NCBI GenBank assembly: GCA_963277665.1
Contig: OY728163.1
Span: 1,906,444,644-1,906,508,643 of the forward strand
DNA from: Viscum album
Lineage: Eukaryota > Streptophyta > Magnoliopsida > Santalales > Viscaceae
Length of the DNA stretch: 64,000 bases
Direction: 5' to 3'
Part shown: positions 1 to 13,209 of the stretch, piece after piece
Numbering within the stretch: the first letter of the stretch is position 1
How the letters are laid out: every line of letters starts with the position of its first letter
Position numbers and translations under genes: made by a program
The notes under the pieces: generated by a model
Told to the model about the DNA's origin: nothing
The model's input: the letters and a program-made list of their open reading frames with translations, nothing else
Database searches by the model: none

Positions 1-350
1 TCCTTTTTCCAAAATAAAATTTATCAAATTTTTATAAATTAAATATAATCTCATTGTGAATTTTTTTAATTATTTTGAAGATAATATATTTTTTATAATA
101 ATATGAATTTAGTGAAAATTTAGTATTAATCAATACATTTTTAGTGTATATAAAAATTAAATATTTATCAAAAAATGGTTATACTATATAATTATTCCAA
201 TTTAACAGTTATGTTATGACATTCATATTTCAATAATTATTATTCAACAGTATCACGGTCTATTTAAACATAGTGATGTGTGTAAAGAATGATTTCAAAT
301 ACATTATGTTCATTTCAAAGTAAATAACTATAAAATCATGGGGTGCTACA
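1..350 (-). repeat. 3' LTR fragment of Ty3/gypsy element G1
   Basis: Read on the minus strand, an LTR begins at 350 with TGTAGCACCCC and runs off the left edge of the window. The terminal bases are homologous to the ends of two other LTRs of the same family, at 7670 and 57722: all share a terminal TGTA-type start and an AT-rich tract just inside it. A degenerate purine-rich stretch lies immediately to its right (351-375), where a polypurine tract is expected. Only the first 350 bases of the LTR are visible. Confidence 0.65.
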
Positions 351-399
351 TTCTAAAATCCTTAAAATGAATTTTAAAATTTTAATATCATCAATATAA

Positions 400-1760
400 C
401 TCAATAAATTGAGGAAATATTTTCTTCATCAAATCATTTGGTTCCCATGTAGCTTCAGAAAATTATTGAAACCTTCAAAAAAAATTAACTAGGTGAGTAG
501 TCTTGTTCTATATAATATTATCTATATTATTCAAGTTTTAATATTCATTTTCATCATAGAAATATAATTCTATAGAATCCTAACATTATACTTTAGTACA
601 TGTGAAGGGCCATGTATATACATCCTCCTGAGAGATCTTTGGAACATATCATGAACATGACATAGTCTCCATCTAGGTGTTATATTATATGAAACCATCC
701 CAACTCTATTACGAATCTATAATAGGGGAAATTTTTCTAATGATCAACATTACAAATATTTTGAACATTATAACCCTCTTCCATGGAAAAATATCCATGA
801 ATACATTCTCACAAACTTCAAATTATATATTTCATAGAAGATAGTTATCATAAAATTTTTATTTACTCTAAGATGACTTGATATGTTACCAAATTGATAT
901 GAAATTATCTTAAATGTTTTTAGATCGGAAAGGTCCCTCAATATTTTGTTCTCTAACTTCAACTGATCATGTTTCTATTATGTAAATCATTTTATATAGG
1001 GTTTTGTAGGGATACATATTAATGACTGGTTGAAATTTATTTTTTAAATGAATTCATCTAGAGTAAGGTGTTGTTCCTAACTACATTTTAAATCCAAAAA
1101 ATAGCATCTCAATTTATCCTCCATTGTCAGGGTGGGCCTATCAGACATACCATATATATATGAATGATGAAAAGTAAAAAAATGGAAATATATATCAAGA
1201 TAATGATGAATAATTCACTAAAACCTAAAATTAAACCTTGTACATAAATTATATATAATCGAATATGATACTCCATGGAACCTTACCAAATCCTTAATTT
1301 CAATTCTGTAAAGATGATCAAGAGATAATTATTCTCAAATAATAATTAATTATGTTGAATTTAAATAGTGTTCAACTAAAACTAGAATACATTATCAATA
1401 TTAGATGTCTTTTGGATTCCGATAATGAAATATATGATGTTTTTTCCTATTTCCATTCTATTTTGTGTAATAGATATAACTTCCCCTTGGAATTTAATCT
1501 CCCAACCATAAAATTCATCCATAAAAATCATCATTATACATACTCATTAATATCTCATTTTTTTTGTCCCACCAAAAATAATATTTTAGATCCCTATACA
1601 TCATTGTACTTCCAAGTTGAATTGATAATAATGAGATATGATCTTTTTTTATTATCTCCTTATTTAAGTATGGAATTGATACGACACATACTTGGTTTGT
1701 GAACATTATAATTCCATAACAATAATGGATAAAATTAGGAACACTTTTCATCTACATTAT
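400..1760 (-). pseudogene. G1 integrase and C-terminal (chromodomain-side) remnant
   Basis: Decayed integrase of a Ty3/gypsy element on the minus strand. The zinc-binding (HHCC) region is at about 1515-1660 and reads STMMYRDLKYYFWW, matching the family pattern in which a TKMYRDLK block is followed by a WW pair. The integrase C-terminal region is at about 580-720, with VHDMFQRSLRR and GPSHVLKYN. This corresponds to the conserved HDVFHVS and DPSHVL blocks just before the chromodomain in plant chromoviruses. The catalytic core between them is too decayed to read with confidence. Multiple stops and frameshifts rule out function. In the living element the product would insert element cDNA into host DNA. 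The right-to-left order integrase, C-terminal domain, LTR fits a minus-strand element. Confidence 0.75.
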
Positions 1761-3280
1761 AGATGTCAATAGTCTTTATATACCACACTAATATACATAT
1801 AGATTGATGGTTTATAACCCATTTGAGAAAAATAATATTTCATATTTACTTAAATATTTTATAATAAAACCTTTACAATATCATAAGTTTTAGATATTTT
1901 ATGATCCTTGTACAAGATAACATAGCATGTGCCTTTCGACTCAGAGAAGCCACCTCATTCTCCCTCCTAGTTATTTAATTTATTGAGAAGATAAATCATT
2001 AATCAACTCCAAAATCATCTATAAAACATTATCATTAATTCCATGGTGAATATATAATTTTTCATTCACGATAAGTATATATGTAAAACCTTAATCATTT
2101 ATGATAATTCATCCACATCTCATTCGTGAAATTTATCTCATGAACTACCATTTATTAGGAAGAATAAATTATCATTATATAATTATGTATGGGGATTTTT
2201 TCCTATACCTTACATGATGCATCACTATATATCAGAAACCTTTCTCCATAACAGGGTAATGTAAGAACAAGTGCACCTACCAAAAATATTTCTTGCAATA
2301 TAAAAATATACTCACACTCATATATCCAAAATAACATTACTCCCTCATGAGTTACCATTTTTAGTGGATTATATAGTCTTGGTAAATTCTCCAAAACTAT
2401 TTTATATTATCCTGAATAACTAAGAAAACAATGATTATCAATAATAGTATTTAGTATTGGACCATTTTAAATATCATATATCTTTTTTACATATACCCAT
2501 ATTCCCTATCTTGAGAATATATGACCTTCAAATGAAATATTGAACAACCAGAAATCACACATAGTAAATTTTACATTAAAAATATTTTCTATATGGTTTT
2601 AGTATAATCCTTACAATATCTTCACATCCTTTCATTATATAGGAATATATAATAATATCATCTATAAAGAAAACTAGAAACTAATCATGGTAATATTTAA
2701 ATAATCCATTTATTAAATTTATTAATACGGAAGGTCATTAGTAAGGGAAATTAAAGTCACTATAAATCCACAGTTTTTAGACTACATAACAAATATTATC
2801 TCCAACATGTCATCACTTCTTGAACATAGTTTATTGTATCTAGATTAATGATCAATATTGGAAAAAATATTTTTTTCCTTATTGTTTACTGAAGATATCA
2901 TAAACACTTGGATGAAGATAGTTATTCAAAAAAAATTCTTATTCAGTTACTGATGATCCATGTAGAGTTTCATTAATCCATTATTATTTTTAATAGAAGG
3001 AGCATGTATACCTTATTGTGACACACATTTGCAAAATCATTATATATAAACATTATCATATATTTTTTAATTCAATTACAATGAATCAATTGGAGATATT
3101 CTATGTATACTATTTGAAATTGGCTTTGCACCATTTATGAGTTACATTGAAAAATAAACATCACAATTTGGTGGAATAATATATAACTCATTAGATGTAA
3201 CTTCATCAAATTCATGTGAAATAGGAATACCATTGATGTTCACTTCCTCCACAACCATTTGAGATATAAAAACCTTTTAA
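1760..3280 (-). pseudogene. G1 reverse transcriptase and RNase H remnant
   Basis: Minus-strand Ty3/gypsy polymerase remnant. The catalytic-site block FIDDIIIYS is intact at 2642-2671, preceded in the same direction by a recognisable FSNIDHxSRY block (family: FSKIDLRSGY) near 2830-2870. The conserved region upstream of the polymerase, containing GAKPIS, is at about 3100-3150. RNase H should occupy about 1760-2500, but I could not read its motifs cleanly. The frame shifts several times and is interrupted by stops. The family enzyme copies element RNA into DNA inside cytoplasmic virus-like particles. Gene order relative to the neighbouring integrase is normal for gypsy elements. Confidence 0.75.
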
Positions 3281-5108
3281 ATTATATCCAATAGTCATAC
3301 AATGGATGGAATTTTTGTTGGATGTTCATGATTATCATTACACTAGTATATGATCACATGTTAGTTTAGAATATAAAATTTACCCTCCTTTCATTGAAAA
3401 TTGAAAAGGGATTTATATATTTTAATCTAATGCATTAAAAAAACATTAAATTCATATAGAGGAAGAATAATGAGATTTACAGGGGTAAAACTCTTAAAGA
3501 TGTTAATTAGCGTAAAAGCATAGAATTTATATGTTATCATCATTAAATTAGGTGTTTTCACTAATAATTTAGTATCTTATAATTTTAGTTTTATTGAGAT
3601 TCCCTTAGAAAATTATTCTCATAAAATAGAGTAAGAAGATATAGAATAAAAAAAATTAGTAGTTTTATAGTGAATGGTATATAAGGAACCATGATTTTAA
3701 TACATAGATATTAAATATAAATAAATAAATATTCATTTCATAACATAACAAAAAAATTCTAAGAACATTGTGGGTTTAATGTATTTGGAATCATAGAAAC
3801 AGAAAACATTTTCATAAAACATATACAATATGTCCTACTTATTCATTAATAACTAGAACCATTTTGACATATCATAGTTAATACCATTCTTCATATCATG
3901 GGGAAAGGAAATGTAATAAAACCGTGTACTCAGATTCTTAGTAAGGAAAAAAGGGATATTTCAATCATAAAATTAGTATGAGGGAATAATAACATGATCA
4001 TAAACCCTACATATCAAATATCATAAAATTTATTCATGGAGTAAATCATTGTAGTTAGTATGAAATTAACCATAATAGTACATATTCCATGAAAGTGTAA
4101 CATAGAAATAAGAAATGGAGTTTTTGAAAATACATAATAAAAAAATAATTTCCTTAAATGTACAGGTATTTTCCAAGACAATCATATTGGAATGGGTTCA
4201 CTTCACAAACCATCACTGTAGTCAAGGTACAATCCCAAGGCTATAATAATGGAAAGAGTCCCATATTCAACCAGTTTTATTTTTTATTCCAATATTGTCT
4301 ATATCATGAGATATAAATCAGTAAACAATTAATTGGTGATAAATATAATTCAAAACCATAAAATAATGAAAATAATTCATATGTGTTCCACAAGAACATG
4401 AATCATCCTTTATTTCAGAACCAACAAGATGAAATGAGTTTCATAAACATTTTATCATAATATAACCCATTGAAAAGGAAAATTCTTCATAAATATAAAA
4501 TATCAAAAAAGATAGAGAGAGTAAGTATTGTATACTTGGATACTATACCCATTAAATAAAAGATAACATCAAAAAATGAAATATTGTATAAAAAATTATT
4601 TTCAAACATCACTTGAAATAATTCTTGATAAAATAATCCATTCCATTTCGAGATCAAATATTTTAAAAGATATTAAATTATAAAGGGAAATATTTTATTT
4701 TAAAATAACCTTATAATTTAGAAGATCAACCTTCAAATAATTAAAGTATCATATTATTGGGAAATGTTTCTCCTATTGTACATGTAAAAGAAGTCACTCC
4801 TATATTTTTTTCGAAGATTTAACAAATAACCTCATTTAGAAAATGACAAAAATATTTATTTTCAGAAGTAAATGGATGTTTAAAATGATTTAAAATAATT
4901 TTTTGAGAATATTAAAAAACTTTTTGAAATATTTTTAGAATCATGTAAATGGATGTAAAATATTATATTATAGATACTTTAATATAAATAATCTTGAATA
5001 ATGATGAGATTATTAAATAAAACCTTACCTCATGTCTCTGCTTTCTCAATATGTTTTTTAATATATCTTATATAATGAAAATTGAAATTTATTACATAAA
5101 AATATATC
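3280..5108 (-). pseudogene. G1 gag and protease remnant region
   Basis: By position this stretch, between the reverse transcriptase and the 5' LTR, should hold gag and protease of G1. It is AT-rich with no long reading frame, and I could not identify the zinc knuckle or protease active site. The call rests on position, on an interior of normal length (about 4.8 kb between LTRs), and on loose resemblance to the gag/protease region of the sister copy G2 at 32080-33630. Confidence 0.4.
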
Positions 5109-5121
5109 TATAATACCATTT
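5109..5121 (-). other. Candidate degenerate primer-binding site of G1
   Basis: The plus strand reads ctataataccatt. This resembles the complement of the plant initiator-Met tRNA primer site (TGGTATCAGAGC). It sits next to the left end of the LTR at 5122-7670, as required for a minus-strand element. It is degenerate, so the inner LTR boundary set from it is tentative. Confidence 0.35.
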
Positions 5122-7670
5122 ATAATTTATTTATAATATTCAATCACCTGATTAATATTAATTATTTTATTAATATCAATGTTATAGGTGATAACTGCTC
5201 CATTTTACAAGAATGTTTAGGTTTGGTAGTCTATATCATTATATTTTGATCATGGACATATAATTAATAGTTTTTTAATAATTAAATATATATATAATAT
5301 ATATTAATAATATACATATTTAAAATAATAATGTAAAATTAGTGATAGAAAAATAATTACACTATTCATGGAGATGGTATGTCGTATATACGCCTGAACT
5401 ATGTTTCCATATTTCGACTGATAGAGTGAAAGAAAGGTAAATAATAGATTAAACTTTAAATAATAATAATATTTTAATATATATCATATATATTCATGAA
5501 GTAATCCTTATTACCATCCATGTTAAATAATAAATGGAAATTAATCAAATCACATTATATAGATGATAGTCCATACACAAGCACAAGTGACGTTATATTC
5601 TATCAAAAATATTTATGGTAATTGAAATTATATTATCATTAAAGAAGTATGATTTGGTCATAAATATTATATATAAACATTAACAGCATCATTATACACA
5701 TCCAAAAAAATATGGTGTTGAAAAATTAATTTTATCTCTCTGTGAAGACGGTAAGAAGTATGTACGTCCGAGTGATACATTCTGTTCTTATTTGATAGGA
5801 TAAAGGATGTATAATGGTGTTTTAATAATAATAATAATATCATTTTAGAAAATTAATGATACTTTGGTTATCATTTTATTATATATATCATAGATTTATA
5901 GGGGTAAAGAAGAGTTGAACAAGAAAGTGATCGGTTAGAGCGATGAAATCTTCTTTGAAATGACTCCTTTATATTTTCTAAAAAGTGATCTAATATAGGT
6001 ATTATAGGAAAGAATAAATATATATAATATTTTTTGGGGAGTTAAGAGGATAATTTTGAAGAGTATAGTCTAGCTATAATACTGAATGTTATGAAATTAA
6101 GTGATAGATGAAATGTCCTTTTAAAATAGAGGTGAGGGGATACTTGGGGATTTCTTAAAAGATTAAAATATTTTAAGACTATTCTAGAGACAAAATCATC
6201 CAAATAGTCTATAAGTGAATATTTTATTACATATTCGACAATATTTTATCACCATGGTACTTATTTAATATTTTTTATATAATGTTATAAAATATTAATC
6301 CAATAATTTATCATTATTTTCAATTCTAATACTATCCATTATATTGAATTTCAAAACATGAAGAAAACAATTAATGTTAAAACAAAAAAATTTATAATAT
6401 CATAAAAAATGTTAATTTAATCTATAGAAATAATTTATTATGTTAAATGTCTCAAATTATAATTATTTTATTACTTTTTTTATTATTATTTATTTTATTT
6501 ATCCATTAATTGAATAATTATTTCATCAGCATTGTATAATCATTTAAGGGAATTTTTTAGTCACTAAAAAACAGATCATGGTGAACTTAAACTATTTATA
6601 TTTCAAAATATTATTTATGGTTGAACATATATTCTTGGTGAGCACATATTAAAAATGAAACACTTATTTAAAATAATAGTGTGACACATTTGAATTTTCA
6701 TTAAATAAAATAATATGAGGGACTTAATGTTAACCATGTGTCTCCAAAAGGTTATAAATTCAACCCATGAATGATTATGGTCCAAATATTATTATAAAAT
6801 AAAAATTAATCAAGTGTTTAGGTCATATTATAATCCTTATCATATTACTTTTTCCTTAATTACCTGATTACCCTAAACTATGGGAACAAAAATTACTAAG
6901 GATATTGTTCATATAGAAAAAATGGAGTATATTTACTAATTTTTTACCTCATGATTCCAAATATGGAATCAATTTTTCAAAATTCAATACACGGATATAG
7001 AAACTTTTAATTTAATTTTAAACTGGTAAAGAAAAATGAATAATAATTTTTCTAAAACATTTCCTTTAAGTATAAAATGTTTTTATACTAAATCCATGTA
7101 TATAATTCATTTCAAATACCACAATTAGATTAAAAGAAACTCGACACATTTTAAAAATAATCCAAAATAGAATTTAATTTTCTAATTTCATTAAAATAAA
7201 ATACTGTTTCCAATGAGAATTGGTATTTTTCACAATTCATTAAAAATTTAAACTATTTTAGAAATTATCAAAAACTAAACAGAAGATAATTTTTACACGG
7301 TTAACTAATTTTTGAAAAATAAATTTTCTAAAAGTGTAAAAATTAAAATAAGTATTTTTTCATAGAAACCAATAATTTTTGTTAAGAAACATATTTTTTG
7401 AAGAATAAAATGAATTTTCTATTAAAAATAAGTATTTATTTCAAAATAATTAAAAAATGTATTGAAAATAACATTAACATATATCTCATAATTAGTTTAT
7501 TACTTTTCATCTCATTCAATTTATTGGATAGGTTATGACCTTCATGTTAAAATAATAATAATAATTTAATTTAATATCATGATTCGTTAAAACTCAATGT
7601 TGGGTGAAATGCAAGTAATAGATATTTTTTTTGAAAGGGAAATATTTTATAAAAATATTTGGGTGTTACA
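5122..7670 (-). repeat. LTR shared by G1 (5') and G2 (3')
   Basis: On the minus strand the LTR starts at 7670 with TGTAACACCC, preceded by a degenerate polypurine tract (7671-7690). It is colinear with the split LTR at 43960-44836 and 56780-57722. Shared blocks include the 5908-6170 block (aagaaagtga and the following about 250 bases), 6530-6660, and the unit around gacttaatgttaaccatgtg (6720-6740). It also holds two copies of a weak repeat of about 370 bp (near 5365 and 5740). One LTR serves two interiors, G1 on the left and G2 on the right. The left boundary is tentative. Confidence 0.65.
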
Positions 7671-8067
7671 TTATACCCAATATTAAATGAAAATTTACCC
7701 CTGAAAATCATCACTTCTATAAAAACAGATGAGGATGCCTCTACCTCATCACATCCTCTAGTTCCCACATAGAAACATCAAATTAAAGGTTATACCCAAA
7801 AAAAATTTCCAAGTGAGTGGTCTTGTTTTTTAGAACATTTTCTCTACACTCCAGAATATGTACCGATTTTTCTTCACAATAATTATATTTCTCTTGAGGT
7901 ATGACCTCTGAGATTAGTACATATGAATTATCATGTTTGCACTTCATCAAGAGAGATAAATGGAACACATCACAGACTTGAGACAGATTCAGTGGAAGTG
8001 CCAATCGATAAGCTACTCTTCTCATACGAACAAGAATTTCAAAATGACTGCATTACATATGGATTAG
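7671..8067 (-). pseudogene. G2 integrase C-terminus and chromodomain, left part
   Basis: The minus-strand frame at 7783-8025 carries RRVAYRLALPLNLSQV and CDVFHLSLL, followed by VHILECRENVLKNKT. This is the classic junction between the integrase C-terminal domain and the chromodomain of plant Ty3/gypsy chromoviruses. The family uses this tail to steer insertion toward particular chromatin. The reading is cut at 8067 by the O1 element and resumes at 29548, where the upstream part of the same C-terminal domain is found. A frameshift or stop ends the chromodomain early. The next feature in the direction of transcription is the polypurine tract and 3' LTR. Confidence 0.85.
8063..8067. other. Target-site duplication of O1, left copy
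   Basis: attag lies directly before the O1 5' LTR. The identical five bases follow the 3' LTR at 29543-29547. A 5-bp duplication is usual for Ty3/gypsy integration. Confidence 0.8.
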
Positions 8068-9904
8068 TGATGTGGCTCTAAAATCAATTTACCTTGCACA
8101 CATTTTTATTAAGTTTATATATTATTTATTTATTTATTTTCCAGTTTTTGACAATTAATTTCATTTTGATTGTTTTATAATTTAACTCATTAATTAATAA
8201 TTCTTTATAATAAATTTTGTATTTTTTTTAAAATTATTAATTTTCTATATTGTAGTTTTTCTATTATTTTATGTACAATTATTTATTGTTTAATACTCTT
8301 TAATAAATATTTTTTCCTCTTTTTTTTAATTCTGTTCTATTAATTTAATCTTTAATATAATTTTTAATCTATTAATTTTTACTTCTTATTTTAACCTGAC
8401 ATTTTTTATCAATTATACCTTTTAATTTAATTTCAATAATAAATATATTTTAATTAAATACATAAATTCAATTTATATTTATTATTTTTAATTATTCTGT
8501 TCAATAACATTATCTTGTAATAATTTAAGTGATGTTTTAATTTATAGTTTTATGTTTAGAATCATTGATTTAGTTAATTAATTTTTAATTTTTAATTTTA
8601 GTTAAGTTTCATTATTTTTAAAATAATTTATTTAAGTCCTTAAGTTAAAATTTATTTAATTATTATTCATGTTAATCTTTTTTGATAACTGGTAATTTTT
8701 AAATTGTTGCATATTTTTCACTATTTTAAAAAATGAGACTCTCCTGACCCAATGGTCTCTGGGATACAAAGTCTTGTTACAACGATGAGTCCTTGAATCA
8801 CAGTTTCATCCTCATATCGCCACCCCTCCACTATCACACCATTACCCAACATTGACTCCCACCCACCGCTGGGTCTCACACCACTGCTATCCAAGAATCT
8901 TGCCACCATTAATCTTCCAGGCACCATCACTCCCTTCTACCATCATCGTCTCTACAACAAGAATCCAAATACTACCAATACTAGTTAATTAGTAACCGTA
9001 AAAACCTTCTTCCTCCAATTCCAATGATGTATTAACAAGACACCGCTGGAAAGTCTTTCCTCCTCATATTAGTTAATCCCACGAGCCATTGTTCCAACCA
9101 CATTAATAGCCAGCCTCCACAATCATAAATGAGACATAATCTAAGCCGAGCATCAACAACCACCACCACAAATCCATCAATACAAATCCAAACTCGCCTC
9201 TGGATGTTTATCACAACGTCATCCTAGCCTGCAACAGTTCCCCCACACACCTCCACTTAGAATCACCAGATAAATTCTTGCCTCTGCCACCCGAGTTGGT
9301 TAATCCATTACATGTTGAATCCCTGAAATCAAGATCATTTATAGATCATATTTTTAAGAATTTAGGCCAAATGTTAAATTCATATCCAGTTCCACCTTCA
9401 CCAGCTTCAACTGAAGCCATTCTCCCCGAAGTAGTGATTCACTCTGAGTGTGTCGTTCGAGTTTTGCTGATTGGAGGAGCCACATTCCACATATCACCAC
9501 CGCTGTGGGAATATTTCAGGTTCATGCCGAGCAACCACCATTGTTGGCGCTGCTATTGTGATAGAGTCGAGGCTGAGCTGAGGAGGCACTGGTAAAGGAT
9601 GGAGTCCAGACCAAAGGAGGACCGACACTATTTAAGAGCCATATCCAGAGCGACATGCTAAAGAAGCTAAAAATCCCCCCATAGAGAAAAAGAAATAGGG
9701 GAGATAAAAATGAAAATAAAATATAAATTATAAAAATAAAAATAAAAATAAAAAACTCAATAAAAAATTATATTATTAAGTACATTTTAAATTTAATAAA
9801 AATTAATTAATTAACAAATTAGATAATATTATCAAATTAATAAATATTAAATAATAATCAAAATAAAAAAAATAATTATAATAATAATTTATCAAATCAA
9901 CTAA

Positions 9905-12900
9905 TGTAATGACACAGAAAATTTCATGTAATTTTTTAAATTATTCGGGATTTTTACGAGTTAGCGAAAATTTACGGTGCGTAATTCTGAGGCCCGGTGT
10001 GCCTGAAATGAATTTATAAACTTTTTTTTCAGATACTTTCAATAAACACATGGGCAAAGTTTTATATATTTTGAACCGGTTCTCAGATTAAAAATTCTAG
10101 GGCATTGTTGAATCCCAATTTCCTGGATTCTCTTAAGTGATGCTTCGCTTCAACCGTAGTAGGTCAGAGGAAATAGTTAAATTTTGGACTTTTTAAAGAA
10201 AAGTAAAATAACATGTATTTGTTATTTTATTTATTTTTCTTTTTCCTACCACCTATTGAGTGGAGTTGGTGGGGACCACGGAGGAGGTCAGACTTTAATT
10301 ATGGGGTGTTAATTGCACGGTTGCACTTTGGTTGCTTAACAACACCCTACATCAATTAATGAGGCACTTTAATTACGTCAATTAAAGAGGCACATTAATT
10401 ACGTGAATTAATGATCCTCATTAATTCATCAATGTGTTACTCACCTTTCCCCTCCCATTAAAATGGATCTCATGGTGGGGTTTCGAGTAGCTTCTTCAAG
10501 TGAGGAATCTCTGGCAGAGTTTTGCGAAAACATCTACCTAGAGGAAGAGACCAGATTTAGCGAGTGGTGATGAGCGCCACCGAATCACGAACCGACGACA
10601 ACGACGAAGGAGGTTCAGTCAATCGTTGTCAGCAGACGTCTCATATAGGTAGGGGGTTTATGTTTGGTTTTGGTTTAACCTTATTGAAATGAGTTTATTT
10701 AATATTTAATGTTAGATAAATATTCTCCCCCTTTCTTTCATGTTATCGCGGAGGGTGCAAGCCAAACGAACAAGGATCAGACCCTTCGCTTCTTCGTTCA
10801 TGTTGTGTTCTCCATGGAAGACATTCCTCAATATTGAAGGTAATGTGAGACCTAGAATCACACCATGATGACGATAGTCCGGGAGGATTGTAGGAGAAAA
10901 CAACACCAAGAACGAACCACTGAGTATGTTCGGTGGTCTGTGGAAAGAACCGCCGGTGCGCCATACCGACGGTGGCCGGAGGATCCCCATGGAAACTAGA
11001 CGTATGAAATGGGAAGGTGACATGCCATCATGAACCGTGGTGGCCAGAGGATGTTAGCCCAAGCTAGCCACCCGGGAGAAGGGAGATGCCCACAGGATCC
11101 GTTGGTGGCAGCAGCTGTGGTATGAGGGTTCGGTGTGGCCCGACGGTGGGTTGCGCCAGTTTGAGAAACAGTGGGGTTGTGCCTCACTGGCATGAAAAAA
11201 TCGCCCCATGTTCGTAGGGACATCTAGTAGACGCGGTCCACTTTCAGGTGGACAAGGCCAGATGTGGGCCGACGGAACGGGCCGGACCCGCAGCCCAGTG
11301 GGCCAGCGCGGGTAGGCCAAGCCCCACCTAGTGGGTCATGACAACCATGACCTGGGCCTGTGAACTAGCCAGGCTGACCCCGAGGGGACAAACCCTGGGA
11401 GCTGGGCCGACCGTTAACGGGATTGTCCTCAGCGGGGCCAGGGAGACCTAGGGACCTGTTGTATCAGGTTGGCCTGATCGAGTTGGACCGGGCCCAGACC
11501 CATCCGGCCCCCAAATAACGGGACGCCTATAACTGAAAAACGGGGTGTCCATTTGACATGTCGTTAGTGGAATTGGGACCCCTTTGGGGAAGCAGTCCCT
11601 TTGGAAAATTCAGGCGGGCCTGACCGAGCTAGGTCGGACCGAGGTGTGATCACCCCCGTTTCACGAAAAGGGGTTTAACTAACAGACCGGGCATCCAATC
11701 GACGTGCCATCTATGGAATAAGAACCCTTGTGACAAGGAGGTTCTTTAGAGGTACTCTATGTTTGTTTTAACATAGTATGACATGCAACCTGGGTTGGAT
11801 CAGACTTGAATCCAACTGGGCCCTTTTTACAAAAGTGCACATATCTCACAGACTGGAAATCTGATTGTCGCGACGTCTATCACATTGTAACCCCTATGAT
11901 GGTGTGGTAACTTGGGTATAAATTTTGTGGGACTTACTACTAGTTGTAATATGACCGATGGATTGAGGAGAAGATTATTCCGGAGATCAGGCATGCTTCG
12001 TGTGGGAATCTAGTTGCTAGTTGTGACATGAAGAAGAAGAGTGACCAATACGGGTCAGCACCAGAAACTCCAAAGTGGGATGATCTAGTTGTACAACTAA
12101 TAATCCCTACCTCTATATCAGTGACCAATACAGGTCAACACCAGTGACCAATATGGGTCAGCATCAGTGACTAATACAGGTTAGCCCAACGACCATACGG
12201 GTCAGCACTAGTGACCAATATGGGTCAGCATCTAGCGACCAATACGGGTTAGAATACAGTGACATATATGTGTCAGTAGTGGAGTTACTACAGATAGGAT
12301 GATCTAGATTTATGACTAGTAATCCCTATCCTAGTAACATTGATGTTATACCGTTAGAGTGAGTTGTTGGTTTTGCTTTGTGATTCATGATTTAGATCAT
12401 GATTGTGATATTACCTTTGTGGTATTTTTTAAGATTTTTTTCTTTTTGGATCACTGAGAGACCTTGGGGTATTAGGGTCTCCTACTGGGTATTTTTATAC
12501 TCACCCCTGCATGGGCTCCGATCGCATGTGTGAGTCTGGTGCAGAATATTGACGCTCTGAGGTAGAATTTGGAGGTTCGGGACTTGGTGGAGTTTGGTGC
12601 AACGAGAGCAGTCGAGATCCTCTTCTTCGACTTTAGATGTATATCTACTACCCTCCAGGTAGAGCTCAAGGAAATATACGATAGCTATTTAATTTATTTT
12701 CAGTTTCTATTTCTTTCATTCCGGCCCACTTTTTTCAGTTTACAATTTTACTTGTGGTTGCAATTTAGTATCTGGGTTATACCTTACTATTGTTGGTTGT
12801 TTACTTCAGTTTACCTTTTTGAGTGTGCACAGATCTCTAAGGAAGTTCCTTCCCTATTCGGGAAAATCCTTCAGGTGCTAGTCACCATCCCCTATTTTAT

Positions 12901-12952
12901 GGAAGGAGAGCTTGGGGTAGTCACATCTGACCTCATGGGATGGGTCGTGATA
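9905..12952 (+). repeat. T1 5' LTR
   Basis: It pairs with 17735-20756. The start TGTAATGACACAG matches TGTAATGACTCAA of the 3' copy. The end, ggtcgtgata, corresponds to attcataaca. A markedly GC-rich middle (about 10900-11500) contrasts with the surrounding AT-rich DNA. It also has tandem repeats at 12029-12290. The TATA-like site clear in the 3' LTR is degraded here (ccattaaaatgg at about 10456). Confidence 0.9.
12029..12290 (+). repeat. 23-24 bp tandem repeats in the T1 5' LTR
   Basis: About eight degenerate units of the form GTGACCAATACGGGTCAGCA follow one another, with a non-repeat spacer of about 55 bases after the first. The same block occurs in the 3' LTR at 19840-20090. Unit-to-unit differences are mostly C/T and G/A. 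Confidence 0.85.
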
Positions 12953-12955
12953 AAG

Positions 12956-12972
12956 TGGTATCAGAGTGTGGT
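12956..12972 (+). other. Primer-binding site of T1
   Basis: tggtatcagagtgtgg lies three bases after the 5' LTR and matches the complement of the plant initiator-Met tRNA 3' end (TGGTATCAGAGC) at 11 of 12 positions. Confidence 0.9.
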
Positions 12973-13209
12973 CTGTCCTACCAGAAGAACTAAGAGTATA
13001 ATTTTAATGAGGCAATGGTGTAAGGTGTTTTGAGATCATTTTTCAGTATAGGGGGTCTAGTGTTGGTGTGACGTCTGACATATCCATACACAAGGATCCT
13101 GAATTCTGTTTTCTGACTCGGTACATTAAAACATCAGTTTTTAGTGTTTTGAAATGTTTTCTTGATCTTCTTGAGTCGGCTCACGAGGTATAAATTTTTT
13201 ATCATGGTG

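Noticed and set aside
1352..1702. Plus-strand open frame of 116 codons.
   Set aside because: The opposite strand of the same stretch reads a gypsy integrase zinc-binding region; the plus-strand frame is a shadow.
10712..11320. Minus-strand open frames of 75-103 codons.
   Set aside because: They sit in the T1 5' LTR GC-rich island with no homologous reading in the 3' LTR.
12029..12290. Short direct repeats with near-regular spacing, CRISPR-like at first glance.
   Set aside because: Units abut with no unique spacers, are degenerate, are duplicated in the other LTR, and the DNA is from a plant retrotransposon.
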